Notes under the pieces: model-generated
Seen by the model: only the letters and a program-made list of their open reading frames with translations
What the model was told of the DNA's origin: nothing
Databases searched by the model: none
NCBI GenBank assembly: GCA_025617745.1
Contig: CM046856.1
Coordinates: 35,954,208 to 36,018,207 of the forward strand
Reading direction: 5' to 3'
Length of the DNA: 64,000 nucleotides
Source: Heliocidaris erythrogramma
Lineage: Eukaryota; Echinodermata; Echinoidea; Camarodonta; Echinometridae
Shown here: positions 45,268-55,909 of the stretch, in pieces
Position numbering within the stretch: position 1 is the first letter of the stretch
How the letters are laid out: the number at the start of each line of letters is the position of its first letter
Program-made: the position numbers and the translations under genes

Positions 45268-46764
45268 GGAAGCTTTGTGAAATGCAAGAAGCATTATACA
45301 GATGTGACATAAATCTTCAAAATTACATTGTACTGAGGTAGAACCATAATAGAATCTATAGTTAATCAATATACCTGTTTCATATGCTTGACTTAGGTTA
45401 AATGAACTGAAGTACATGTATCAGTCACATACATGTACGTCAGATCATGCATTTTGGAGCACTTATATCACTAACAATTATCATTTGGGGCATATCTATT
45501 CATGACGCATTTCGCAAGCCTACCTAAATACTAAGCCGAAACATAAATAAAACAATAAAATCATCTCCAACAGGTCAAGCCTAATATTGAAATCAAGAGA
45601 AAACATAAAATGATCCATAATGACATCATCATGGAAGTAGGTCTGGGCAAAACTAGAGAGTGGAAGACATTGGGGGCCTATCAGTATGGACTCCGTTCAA
45701 TACATATTCCACAAACGCTGAATATCTGGAGCTACAATCTTGATAACATGTTCCTTTCTATAGGACGCATCAATTTCTCATAGCTAAAATCACTGACTCT
45801 TCAACATGTTTATGGCAGAATTTAAGTTTCTTAGCCTGTTTTAGATATCAACACAAGAATACATGATAGTGATACTGAAGGAAAGTATTAATGTAAATTT
45901 CCTTCTTTTTTTTTTCATGACACACTTAATACATTGTAATGATGTTTACATGCTAAAACAGCTTAAAACTGCTCTAGACCTAGTTCACAATGCCAAGTCT
46001 GCAGCAGGTCTAAACCAAAAACATACTAATTCTGAAGACACATGATCTTATTATCATTATTAAGTATTTGGCATCACCTGTGCCTGGGAGGGGGAAAAGT
46101 GGACTGAATCACTGTTACCCTCTGGTCTCTCCTCCCGATATAACTGACTGGGATGTGCAGGTGTACCACTACACCAGGGTTTCCCGCTGCTCTTCTTTGA
46201 ATAGTGCAGTGGGTTCTTAAAGTGCAAAGGTGGTGACTCTCTTCTACATGGGGACTCCATTTAACATCCTATCTGAGGGATGTGGTGCTTTCACTGTAAC
46301 ATAAGCCAGTGTGTCTATGAAACAGGGGAGGGGCACGTTAACACACAACGCATGGCTTCAGTCATCCTCCCAGAGTGGAATCGAACCCAGAATCTTTGCA
46401 CCGGATGTATCATGATTTCTGTTTCATATCCGTACCTGCCAACCTTCTATAGCAAAAATTAGAAATCTCTCAAGATGAAATTGGGAATACAGCACATTTT
46501 CTTTGTTTCTACACAGAAGCATTCAAAAAAAGCATTAATCTTCAAATTATACATTAGTTTGAAGGGCACAAGAATAGGAATCATTCCTCTCAAAGAATGG
46601 TTGGCAGCTAGCTATAGCATATATATCCTTATCAAAATGTATTCACTAAAGACATTTGACAGTTATAATCTACATTTCCTCCCTGAATTGGCAAACCAAC
46701 AAAATCTTAATAATCCACTTTCATTCCCAAGAATACTGTAGCAAGATTTAGCAACAGGTGCTCT
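45268..46764. other. Noncoding; possible tRNA-derived fragment near 46380
   Basis: TGGAATCGAACCC at about 46376-46388 is a B box on the minus strand, within a stretch (46060-46450) that reads like a dispersed repeat. No gene is supported. Confidence 0.3.
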
Positions 46765-47103
46765 GACACATAGTCTCCGGTGACACTTGCTCCAGGGCCC
46801 CTTTTCATAAATCTTGTTAATAATAACAAGTTACAATAATTGTTATAAGCTACTGAAATCCTTGGATCTGATTGGCTGAGAGCAAATTTGTCATAGAAAT
46901 GAGCCAGTTGTTAACAAGTTTTATGAAACAGGGCCCAGGTTTTATTTCATCAAAGATATATAGGGTTAGAGTTAGGGTTGCCATTGGGTTTTATGTTAGG
47001 TTTAGGGTTAGGGTTAGGTATATTGTTTGATGCAAGGCTGAAATTACAAATTCCGTTAGGGTAGGATTTTGATGCCGAGCAGTTGTCACTGGAGCATGTG
47101 TCG
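46765..47103. mobile_element. Inverted-repeat element with telomere-like repeats, split by a MITE
   Basis: Left GACACATAGTCTCCGGTGAC and right GTCACTGGAGCATGTGTC are imperfect inverses, alike to the ends of 41554-41723. GGGTTAGGGTTAGG-type repeats lie at about 46959-47015. The MITE at 46794-46937 sits right after the left end. Confidence 0.6.
46794..46937. mobile_element. About 144-bp palindromic MITE, copy C
   Basis: Ends AGGGCCCCTTTTCATAAA and TTTATGAAACAGGGCCC. The same core as copies A and B (one change), but its arms use CTTGTTA and TAACAAG. Confidence 0.85.
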
Positions 47104-47290
47104 TACAAACTTAGTAACCACCTGTACAGAAAGACAAACTTTCTATCAAGACTGCAAGTTTTGTTTCCCTTGAGCAATATTTCTTGAGGAAATATGGATC
47201 AAAGGGAACCTGTAACGAAAGACCACCTGCCTGTAAAAACAATTTTTCTTGTCTCGCATGATTGGTCTTTATAGACAGGTTTGTTTGTAT
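47104..47290. mobile_element. TA-type MITE, second copy of the CAGTCAAACCTG family
   Basis: Shares ACCACCTGTACAGAAAGAC, TTTTGTTTCCCTTGAG and GGTCTTTATAGACAGGTTT with 39058-39241. Diverged at the left end. Lies just past the PYCR gene 2 stop codon. Confidence 0.65.
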
Positions 47291-47339
47291 TTTCATATCA
47301 AAGAAAGTTTTTTTTTTCTATTTATCAATTCAGATGACA

Positions 47340-47543
47340 TCATTTCTTGGTGGAATACAGCTGACTGTCATTCAGTCGCCTAGCCTTATTGCATGCTGCT
47401 TCCACCGCTTCTATTAGACATCTTCTAAATCCGCCCCTCTCCAGTTCGTGGATCGCGTCGATCGTCGTTCCTCCTGGAGAACACACATCATCCTTGAGCT
47501 CTGATGGATGTTTGCCGCCTCCTAGCACCATTTTGGCTGATCC
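47340..47543 (-). CDS. PYCR3: PYCR gene 2, exon 6 with stop
   Basis: 204 nt after CTGCTCACAG. Encodes [20 protein letters not shown] and on to LYSTKK, then stop. Confidence 0.95.
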   Translation of the reverse strand, partial: GSAKMVLGGGKHPSELKDDVCSPGGTTIDAIHELERGGFRRCLIEAVEAACNKARRLNDSQLYSTKK

Positions 47544-50500
47544 CTGTGAGCAGAACACAAGCAAAAAATTGAAATGGACCACAATAATATAGTTTCATTT
47601 ACCCAGGGTAGACTCATCAGTAGTATCACTACAGTTCTTCCAGGGGGCCCTGCAATTATTCTTACCCCAGAATTGCCACATACCCATTTAATACAATTGT
47701 GTCGAGAGAGACCAATGCCTGTAAAACACCTTGACCAATGATGTTAGCACCATGCACGGATCAAACACAGGACCTCTTGCACGGGAGGAAAGAGACCTAA
47801 TCCAATATACTACAGTGCTCCCACATTATTAAATCTTATCAACATCAACATCAACATCAACATCATCATCATCATCATCATCATCATCACCACCATTATC
47901 ACCATCATCATCATCATCATCACCATCACCATTCTCATTATCATCATCATCACCATCATCATCATCACCATCATCACCATCATCATCATTATCATCATCA
48001 TCATCATCACCATCATCGCCATCACCATCATCGCCATCACCATCATCATCATCATCATCACCATCACCATTACCATTATCATCATCATCATAATCATCAT
48101 CATCACCATTATCATCATCATCATCATCATTATCATCACTGTTATTACTATCGTTAAATGATTAAATCTTTATTAATTAAAGGTAGCCCCATCATTGACA
48201 TGCTCAGTTTTTCCATGGTGCCCTGTTAAAAGAAACACATTGAGAAAGATACAAATATATACAGATACCAAACATATTACGAGAAGTGATTGGTGCTGAT
48301 AAAATTCAAAACATGCCATCTTATGGTTACGGCACATCGGACAAAACATTGAACATGTACTTTATACTGATATTGCTTTCTATGTAAGCGTTGTACTTAC
48401 TAATAATGTCTGTGCTGCTAGCTTGATAGCAATGTCCCTAGGAAGACCCATCTTAACTCCACCATCAGCTAATGCATCAATGGCAACATATGCCTGCAAT
48501 AATAAAGAAGAAATGATATTCATTTACATAACTTATTGACCGTGAATCTACAACAGAGAAGTGCAGTAAAATCAAAACAACTATCTTCCTGGGTTCCTAA
48601 GACAAATAGGACATTTCAGAGTTGTTTGATGTTAAATGAATAATCACAATTTTGATCATGAGATACAATTTCTAAAATTAGTTTAGGGGGTGGCTTGTTG
48701 TACAGGACATAGAGCTGCAGCTCCCTACTTGGTTAACAAAAAACAAGTTACATGTATTTACATGGTAAAGTAACACCCAACCATGACTTGCCTACAGCCT
48801 CAAATTGCAAAAAGAAGACAGTATGGTCTCGGTTATAGAGAAGTGGTCTCAGCATAAGGGTAACCAGAGATAGGAATCAAGACTGTAGGTCTCCTGGACC
48901 ATGCAAGCGCTCAAATAAAAGCATCTATAACTCACATAGGCAGGCCCACAACCACTGACGGCCATCGCTGCGTCGATTATACTCTCATCTCCCTCAATGC
49001 AGATTCCAAGCTTGGAGAAGAGCGAATGTATCAAGCGATTGTCGCCCTCTTTGATGTGAGAACCGCATGCAAACACGGTAGCGCCCTGCCGGATGATGGA
49101 GGGTGTGTTAGGCATGGCTCTGACTACCCTCGACTTCTCTGGCAAATTCTGAAGTGGTGGTATCCATAAAATATGCAAACAAAACAAACAAAAACATACC
49201 CTGTCAAATTCACAGTTCTATTTTGCAGATCAAATAATTTTTCATTCACCTTTTATGGAATTTTTTACCCCTGACAACAAATTCTAAGCCACACAATCTT
49301 GTTTATTTTTCCTTTTTCTATATAAAGCTACATAGGCCTATAGGTAATAAATAGCCCTAGTGGAAGCCAGGGAAATATTATGATTATATTATACTATGGA
49401 TGCCTTATTACACATTAGGTTGCAAATCTGTTTATCATACACTGGTTCTGCTCTCTTTTTCAATGCGATGCCACTTTACATATTTCAAGGCTCCTTAATC
49501 TTTAAAAACTTCTTGGCATCTAGAAACATATAATTAACACAAGAGAAGTGATCACAGGTTGTGGAAATATCTTTGCTCCTTCTACTCAAAAATAATGCAT
49601 CTGATATACGAGTCTCTGAATCAAAAGTCATTGAACACGATGTGGACTTTTGTCCTGAAAAGGATAAAAACCACTAACCGACCACATGGCCCATCATTAC
49701 TTTTAATCAAATTCATAAAATTCTTACACTTTCAAGATAGTCTAAAGAGATTCCTGCAGCAAGGGATATGAAGATGTGGTCTCTGGTCACAAAAGGAGCT
49801 ATTTCCTTGATGACAGCACCGGCTAGGTTTGGCTTGATGGCCAAGAAGACAGTGTCGGCCTTCTCCAAGACCTTTCTGTTGCTACTGGTTGTCTTGGCTC
49901 CAAGATCCTACACAAAATATAGCATAACATGTAGAAGTTCTTGAACCAGAGATTGGTACACAGTAAAGTACCTATAGTGTGTGTAATGCACTGTAAATGA
50001 ATGTGAAATTTTCTATGATAATAGTGATCTGTCTTTGATCCATCATTCCTATGAAATATATTTGTGAAGCACGGTGCAAGCACTGATGCAAAATGTACCA
50101 ACTCTGAAGCAACGGGATACACACAGAATTTGCCACCCCTAGCACCATTTTGGCTGAGCTCTGAGAGCAAAGAGGTGAGTAAAAAAACAAAATGGATCTT
50201 AATAATATGGTATAATTTACCCTGGGTAGACTCATCAGTACCGATTAATTTTTCATGTCCATTGTTCTTCCCTAATACAATATGTGGCCCGCCGCCTCAA
50301 AACCTACAATAAGTCGCACGGACCACAACATAGCAAACAGCCCAAAATAGTAAATTTGCTTGGATCAGTCGATTTTCTGTTTTTGATAGAAATGGGTAGT
50401 TTCATTATCATTCTATCATGTCTCAAGTTTGTGAGTCGTAATTCGACTTAGAAATATGTTTTGGGGGCATTTTAAAATGACTCCTTTTTTTCACCTGTCG

Positions 50501-51838
50501 AGCTAATGAATGTTTGGAGAGCTTTTGTAATACTTTCATTCAATGCCAAATTACTACTTTACCTCTAAAGGTATTAAATTGATTTTTGGAGTGAGTATTT
50601 GAGGCGTCGGGTCACATATTATCTGTTACAAGAATTACGAAATGAAAACTGCAAAAACTCCATCACGGCTGGTAACAGTACAGGATATTTCCTTTGTTAT
50701 GACCTTTGTGGGGAAAGTCCAATATTATTGTTATTACCCCTATAACTATCACATCACAGTTTGTAGCTGTCATAGACAGATTTAAGAAGGAATACAAATA
50801 TCTTGTCTTGGAAAATGAATCATGACATGACATTTCAGCTAGTGTAAAAAAAATTTAAAAAAATAAAAAACTTTCTTGACATCTCTCTGCACTTCCCATG
50901 CCAAGTTTTAGGTAGATCTTTGTAAAACATCATGCAAAGTGAAAGAAATGGAAATTATCATTACCCCTATAACTTGGAGATTTCTATTTGATGGTGCACT
51001 GGCCACTATCCTTTCTGCTGCTACAGTACCTGTAAAACGATAAGAGGACAAACTAGGATTACATAGATTTGAGCATATCCCCTTCCTACAGATTAAAAAT
51101 TGAACAAAGCTGCGACTACTGGTGTAGCATCCACAGGTATATCCAGATCTATGATTTTCTTTGTCAGCAAATAGATAGGTGACATGTGAGCACTAATGAG
51201 ATGATGGGAGAAATTCAAATATAGTCCAATGAGGAACAATTTTTCTCAAAATTACTCAAAATTACAGTTCATCTTTTGCCCAAAACACATAGCAACTAAA
51301 ATGTCAATTTTTTCAAAATATATAACTCATTGAGATCATTTTATTTTTGGAGGTCCTATAACAATTTGCTATCTGCAATATATTTTGAATACTGTCCCAT
51401 GGGAACATGCACTTAGGAGAAAACCATAATTTAATGATACTGTGCGGCCAATGGGAGAGTTGACTGTGAATACGTCTCAATTGATTCACTAAAAAGGCCA
51501 TTTTGAGATTTGCTTAGTTGTAATTCTCATTTTTCAAACGTCTCGTGTCTCATTTTCAAACGTTCACAACTCTCTTATTTTTGTCCGATTTCTGTACAAC
51601 TTTCACCAACAAGTTCAGTGCCATCAACAGCTTTTTTCAATGGGGGGGGGGGGGGGGGTGCCTTTTGGGGAAAAAAAGACAAAACTTACCAACTAAGAGG
51701 GGGCACACAAATGAAGGTTTGTCAAAAGGTAGACCCATATTTTTTGGTCTCGCCAGCTTCTCTAAAAGTCGCTCAGTGGGGGGGGGGGGGGGGTGAAGGG
51801 GGTTCCAGTTTCCCTCCATAATCCCCTGAGGGGGGTGC

Positions 51839-51869
<31 letters not shown>

Positions 51870-54026
51870 TGGCAACGGCCATGAAGTTTCTCTTATTTTT
51901 CTGCTGTCACCCAGATCAACTTATTACAAAGATTGGATTAGTGCCCTTTACCACCATGACCACAGCAGATTGTGTTAGAATCACTAATAATGTAATCACA
52001 CTTGCAATAATATTATTATGTCTAGGCAGCATACATGTAGTGTATTGTATTTGTATTGTATTTATTTATTTGTCTTCCCGTAGAAATTCCTGCTTTTACA
52101 ACGTTCGTGACATTGGTAATTGCAATACAAACATACATCATTAATATTACAGAGGTATCATAATTCAAGAATATTCTTCAGAAAGACGAGGTAGCCTGGT
52201 AGAAGCATGGCTTGTTGTATCAGGCTCCTCATAAACTAGCAAAACTAGACAATAAGAACACAAACTTCATACATTGTGATATATGGTATAGATACGTGAG
52301 AAACATAATATGACAATATTTACAATGAAACATGGAATCTAATCTAGGAGGAACACAGAAAGAGAAAGACAGGACGAGACTAGACGAATACATGAACAAA
52401 ACAAGAATAAGATTACAGACAAAAATCACAAGACTATTTAACAACACATGGGAGATAAATCGTTACGCTTTCACAATTGGAGTTGTACATATTCTAGCAT
52501 ATTGTAGGTGTAGAGAGTAGCACACGAATTAAACTTTTTATAATCCAACACAGTAAAGTTCCAAAAGGGACTCTTTCAATTTTCGCTTAAATACAGGCAG
52601 ACTAGCTGCCCCGGTAAGGCCTTTATCAAGCGAGTTCCAATATTTTGGGCCAGCGTAAATCAAAGTCCTTTGTGAAAATTTGCTTCTAAGAAATGGTAAA
52701 TGATAGCCTGAAGCTTGTCTAGTATAATATTTGTGTATATCCTGATTTTTCACGAACATTGAAGTTAGTACTCTAGGTAGACATCCTGCATTCAACTCAT
52801 ACATTATTGTTCCTACATGTAACTTATATATATATCCTCTATTTTCAATAGTTTACTTTCATAAAATAGTTTGTCAGTATGTGCTAAATATGGCATATTA
52901 TGAATAATTCTAATTATCCGCTTCTGAAGTAGAAATAATCTAGTTACATTCATCTGTAATGAATTACCCCATGCGAGAACACCATAATTAAAATACGGCA
53001 GAATTAAACTTGAATAGAGCATACACAGTATACCTCTTGGAAAAATTAACCCTAATTTATGCAACACTCCTGCATTTCTAGACAACACCTTTACAATACT
53101 ATCAATATGTAATTTCCATGTTAACTTATCGTCAATATGCAATCCAAGAAATTTGAGGGAACTCACTCTATCAATTGGAACACCTGTAAGTATAACATCA
53201 CCTGGTAAATCATGTAAAGAATTACTAAACAGCATATAATGAGTCTTTTGAACATTCAAAGATAACTTGTTTGCGCGAATCCATCTCGTTACATTATCTA
53301 ATGCACTATTCATCCTCTCTAGGAGAGTCAAAGGAGGTAACTGAAGTTAGAATAAGTATCCAGAAAATCCCATTTTCATGACTGTGAAACAGCATAGAGT
53401 GCTGGACATGCATGCATGCAATGACAAATAATCTTTCTCCCTCTCTGCTCTCTTTCTGTTTCCTTCTTTTTAAATTCATTTCTCCTCTCTCCTTTTTAAT
53501 TCTATCAACATTCAGTTGGGGAGGCATGAATTCTCTGCCCCTTCCCTGTATAGAACACACCTTTCTGATGTCCCCACTCCCACTTGATTTCTCCAACTTC
53601 CAATTCCAAATTTCTGGCTCGACTCTCGAGTTGACAATGACATTGGCAGGCACTGACATTACACATTGACAGCATCATGATCATCTCATCCCTCAGGCTC
53701 AACTCAAGCCTCAGTCTCATTCATGACACGTCCTCAGCACCGTACCTCTCTCATCTCTCGCTCCATCTCTCACCATCTCTTTCGCCCTCTGCCACTCCCA
53801 CTCTATTTCTCTTAATTTTTATAAAACTATTTTCCCCGTTTTTCTTAGTGAAATGATCGAGAGGGAGGGCAATAAAATATTCCAACAATACACAAATGCC
53901 AACGCACGGGACTACATGACACAATCTATAAAGAGAATTCAGAATCTTACTTGCGGAAAGAAGTCCTTTTGTAAGCGTTAGTGCTACATTTCCGGCTCCT
54001 ACGAAACCTATGGTTCCGATCGACAT
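47340..54026 (-). CDS. PYCR3: Pyrroline-5-carboxylate reductase, PYCR3-type (gene 2, six exons)
   Basis: Same reaction as gene 1. Coding exons on the minus strand in transcript order: 54026-53951, 51029-50965, 49907-49728, 49148-48936, 48493-48401 and 47543-47340; total 831 nt, 276 residues, all with GT-AG borders. Rossmann motif [10 protein letters not shown] near the N-terminus, then [38 protein letters not shown] and [11 protein letters not shown]; it ends LYSTKK. Exons 1-5 match gene 1 in length and phase; exon 5 differs at 3 of 31 residues and exon 6 at about 11 of 66. ASAPSNRNL resembles the vertebrate PYCR3 sequence. No duplication or gap affects this copy. Introns carry MITEs, a LINE remnant and a CAT microsatellite. 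Probably a full working paralog. Confidence 0.94.
47826..48146. repeat. CAT/ATG trinucleotide microsatellite in intron 5 of gene 2
   Basis: About 320 bp of ATC, ATCACC and ATCATT units. The Met-rich open frame on the minus strand is an artefact of this repeat. Confidence 0.97.
48401..48493 (-). CDS. PYCR3: PYCR gene 2, exon 5
   Basis: 93 nt; encodes [20 protein letters not shown] and on to QTLL. Confidence 0.94.
48936..49148 (-). CDS. PYCR3: PYCR gene 2, exon 4
   Basis: 213 nt; starts [16 protein letters not shown] and ends SGCGPAY before GTGAGT. Confidence 0.94.
49728..49907 (-). CDS. PYCR3: PYCR gene 2, exon 3
   Basis: 180 nt after TGTGTAG and before GTAAGA. Encodes [18 protein letters not shown] and ends DYLES. 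Confidence 0.93.
50129..50240 (-). pseudogene. Partial copy of intron 5/exon 6 border inside intron 2 of gene 2
   Basis: Similar to 47515-47620: on the minus strand TACTGATGAGTCTACCC, an intron-like stretch, an acceptor GCTCTCAG, then about 30 coding-like bases (SSAKMVLG) before similarity ends. A stray duplication of the start of exon 6 and its acceptor. Confidence 0.75.
50284..50615. mobile_element. GTGACCCGCCG-family element, internally deleted
   Basis: Matches the left 300 bp of 26088-26747 closely, then jumps to the terminal GAGGCGTCGGGTCAC, so about 330 internal bases are absent. Confidence 0.75.
50965..51029 (-). CDS. PYCR3: PYCR gene 2, exon 2
   Basis: 65 nt between TTTTACAG and GTAATG. 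Encodes [20 protein letters not shown]. Confidence 0.9.
51280..51960. mobile_element. Partial AGGGCAATCC-family MITE (copy 3) with G/C-tract insertion
   Basis: Matches the right two thirds of 13448-14029 (CTAAAATGTCA, GGTCCTATAACAAT, CATTTTTCAAACG). Interrupted at about 51636-51876 by a stretch with two G tracts and a C tract of about 29, which looks like a separate insertion. Confidence 0.6.
52040..53331 (-). mobile_element. LINE remnant, 3' part of reverse transcriptase
   Basis: Minus strand 53331 down to 52538 encodes the C-terminal part of a non-LTR element [33 protein letters not shown], then [13 protein letters not shown] and [14 protein letters not shown]. One stop or frameshift near 52805-52812 splits it. 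AT-rich tail with ATTTATTT words near 52060. 5'-truncated before the catalytic motifs. Lies in intron 1 of PYCR gene 2, same strand. Confidence 0.75.
53951..54026 (-). CDS. PYCR3: PYCR gene 2, exon 1
   Basis: 76 nt from ATG at 54026 to GTAAG; encodes [20 protein letters not shown]. The frame stays open upstream to 54215, so an alternative start cannot be excluded. Confidence 0.92.
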
Positions 54027-54309
54027 AATGAAAAGCTGTTTTAGAGAAGTTCTAGAGAATATTTCTTGTAAAATATGTTCGAAGCGCCTCAAGTTGAAAG
54101 GCGCGCCTGTCAGCGAAAAGGGAACGATGATGCAATGTGCAACGTGGAATATAATATGGACAATAACATTACTGTACTGTAGTCTACAAATATAAGCCTC
54201 TTTGAAAAGTGTCAAACAGAATGCTTGAAATCACATCGGCTTAGAAGGATAAAAACTGGATAGGCCCTGATAGGCCTATGATAATGAGGAGGACCACTGA
54301 GGAGGAGTA

Positions 54310-54900
54310 GGAGGGGGAGGATGGTAGTAAAGATGATGATGGTGATGATGATGGCGATGATGATGATGCTATATATAAGAGCGTATATGTGGCGATGCAT
54401 GGTGAGTGATGATGATGATGCTTATTAAAAATGGCCTGGCTTATTCTTGTGATGGTGAAAGTATGTGGCGATGATATTTATGATGATGATGATGATGATG
54501 ATGATAATGATGATACTGATGATTGATGTTGGTGCTCATTTGGAGTGAAAGTATACATGTATATGTTAATATAATGTGACGATGATGCTGCTGCTGATTA
54601 TTATTATAAGGTTGATTGTGACAATTAACAATGATGCTTCCTGATGCTGCAAGTGGACCACGGTGGTGATGAAAATATGTCATGATCAATGATGAGTGAC
54701 GATGATGGCTGATCGGGGCTATTGATTAAGGCGATTATACTGTTAGTAGTAGTGGTGGTGGAAGTTGGTGGTCGATGACGATGATGATTGACACTCAGGA
54801 ATAATGATGATGCATCATCCTCCTTAACATCATTACCATCATCATGATGATCATCATCATCAACACTGTTCCTCATAAGGCACTAACGTCATCATCCTCA
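54310..54900. repeat. Imperfect GAT/ATG microsatellite region
   Basis: GATGATGATGATG runs at several places separated by degenerate units. The open frames (His-rich) across it are not genes. Confidence 0.85.
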
Positions 54901-55909
54901 TCATCAGCATCCTCACCATTGAATTATTCCTCATCAGTCATTATGAATGAATGAGTTTATTACCAAATCACAATGATACATACATCTTGGTAAAAATCAC
55001 AATAACGTCTTGGTAAAGGGAGCTAACAAATAGCACATGCTAATCGAGGTTAGCCCCGTAAAATTGATTACATAAATCAATAGCAAATTAATTGAAATGT
55101 ACATCTCATAATTATATCTTCTCTTCTTTCATATTGCACTCAGCTACAAGCCTACAGGCTAAATTATGTAAGTCCATTTTCTGACAATATTGATTTGATA
55201 TTAAATGCAAAAAAAGTTACCAATCATATCAAGACTTTTCAAACTGATTATTTAAAATTATATCTGAGATATAGAAGTGTTTTGCATATAGAACAATGCA
55301 ACTCAACCCTATTTTAGAGTAGACTAATAATATCCGTTTCTATAGGGCAATAAATAAGATATTTATTTTACAATTCATTTCTGATATTCAGCCTCAAGGA
55401 AGCAAATCTTAACGTCTTGTGCTGGCCTTCCATAGGGGCATTATTCAATGAATAACAACAACACTTTATCAAACACGATTATCAAACTAAATATTCTTAC
55501 AGAATTATCTTTCATGAATAGTGTTCTTATATTTGAAAAATAACAGATAATTTTTTTTCATACCATTTTCTATATATAATTATGAACTCATTGTGAAAAT
55601 ACTAATACAATTTTCTTTGATAGTAGTGCAAGTATAGGATACAGATTTATTATTATTTAGCCATAAATTCATAAATACTGTAACATTATTACCATGACAA
55701 GGAAAAGACGACAGCTGATGCATTTATATGTTCATATTCATAAAAAATATTGCTTAAACAGTACAGGATCAGAACCTAATTCAACTCCACTCCTTTCGAC
55801 TCTCTGATATGGCAACTCTTGCCTTTCTAAACCAAATAATGTCTCTCTGTAATAAACCATTGATGGGCAAACCTGCATTGATATTACATGTAATGTAATA
55901 CATGAAATG
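54901..55909. other. AT-rich noncoding, possible LINE 3' tail on the minus strand
   Basis: AATGAATGAGTTTATTACC at about 54946 looks like the reversed tail of a LINE or SINE. No reverse transcriptase motif was found in 55050-55900. Confidence 0.25.

Noticed and set aside
47810-48139. Met-rich 109-residue open frame
   Set aside because: Direct translation of the CAT/ATG microsatellite.
54441-54876. His/Asp-rich open frames
   Set aside because: By-products of GAT/ATG repeat DNA.
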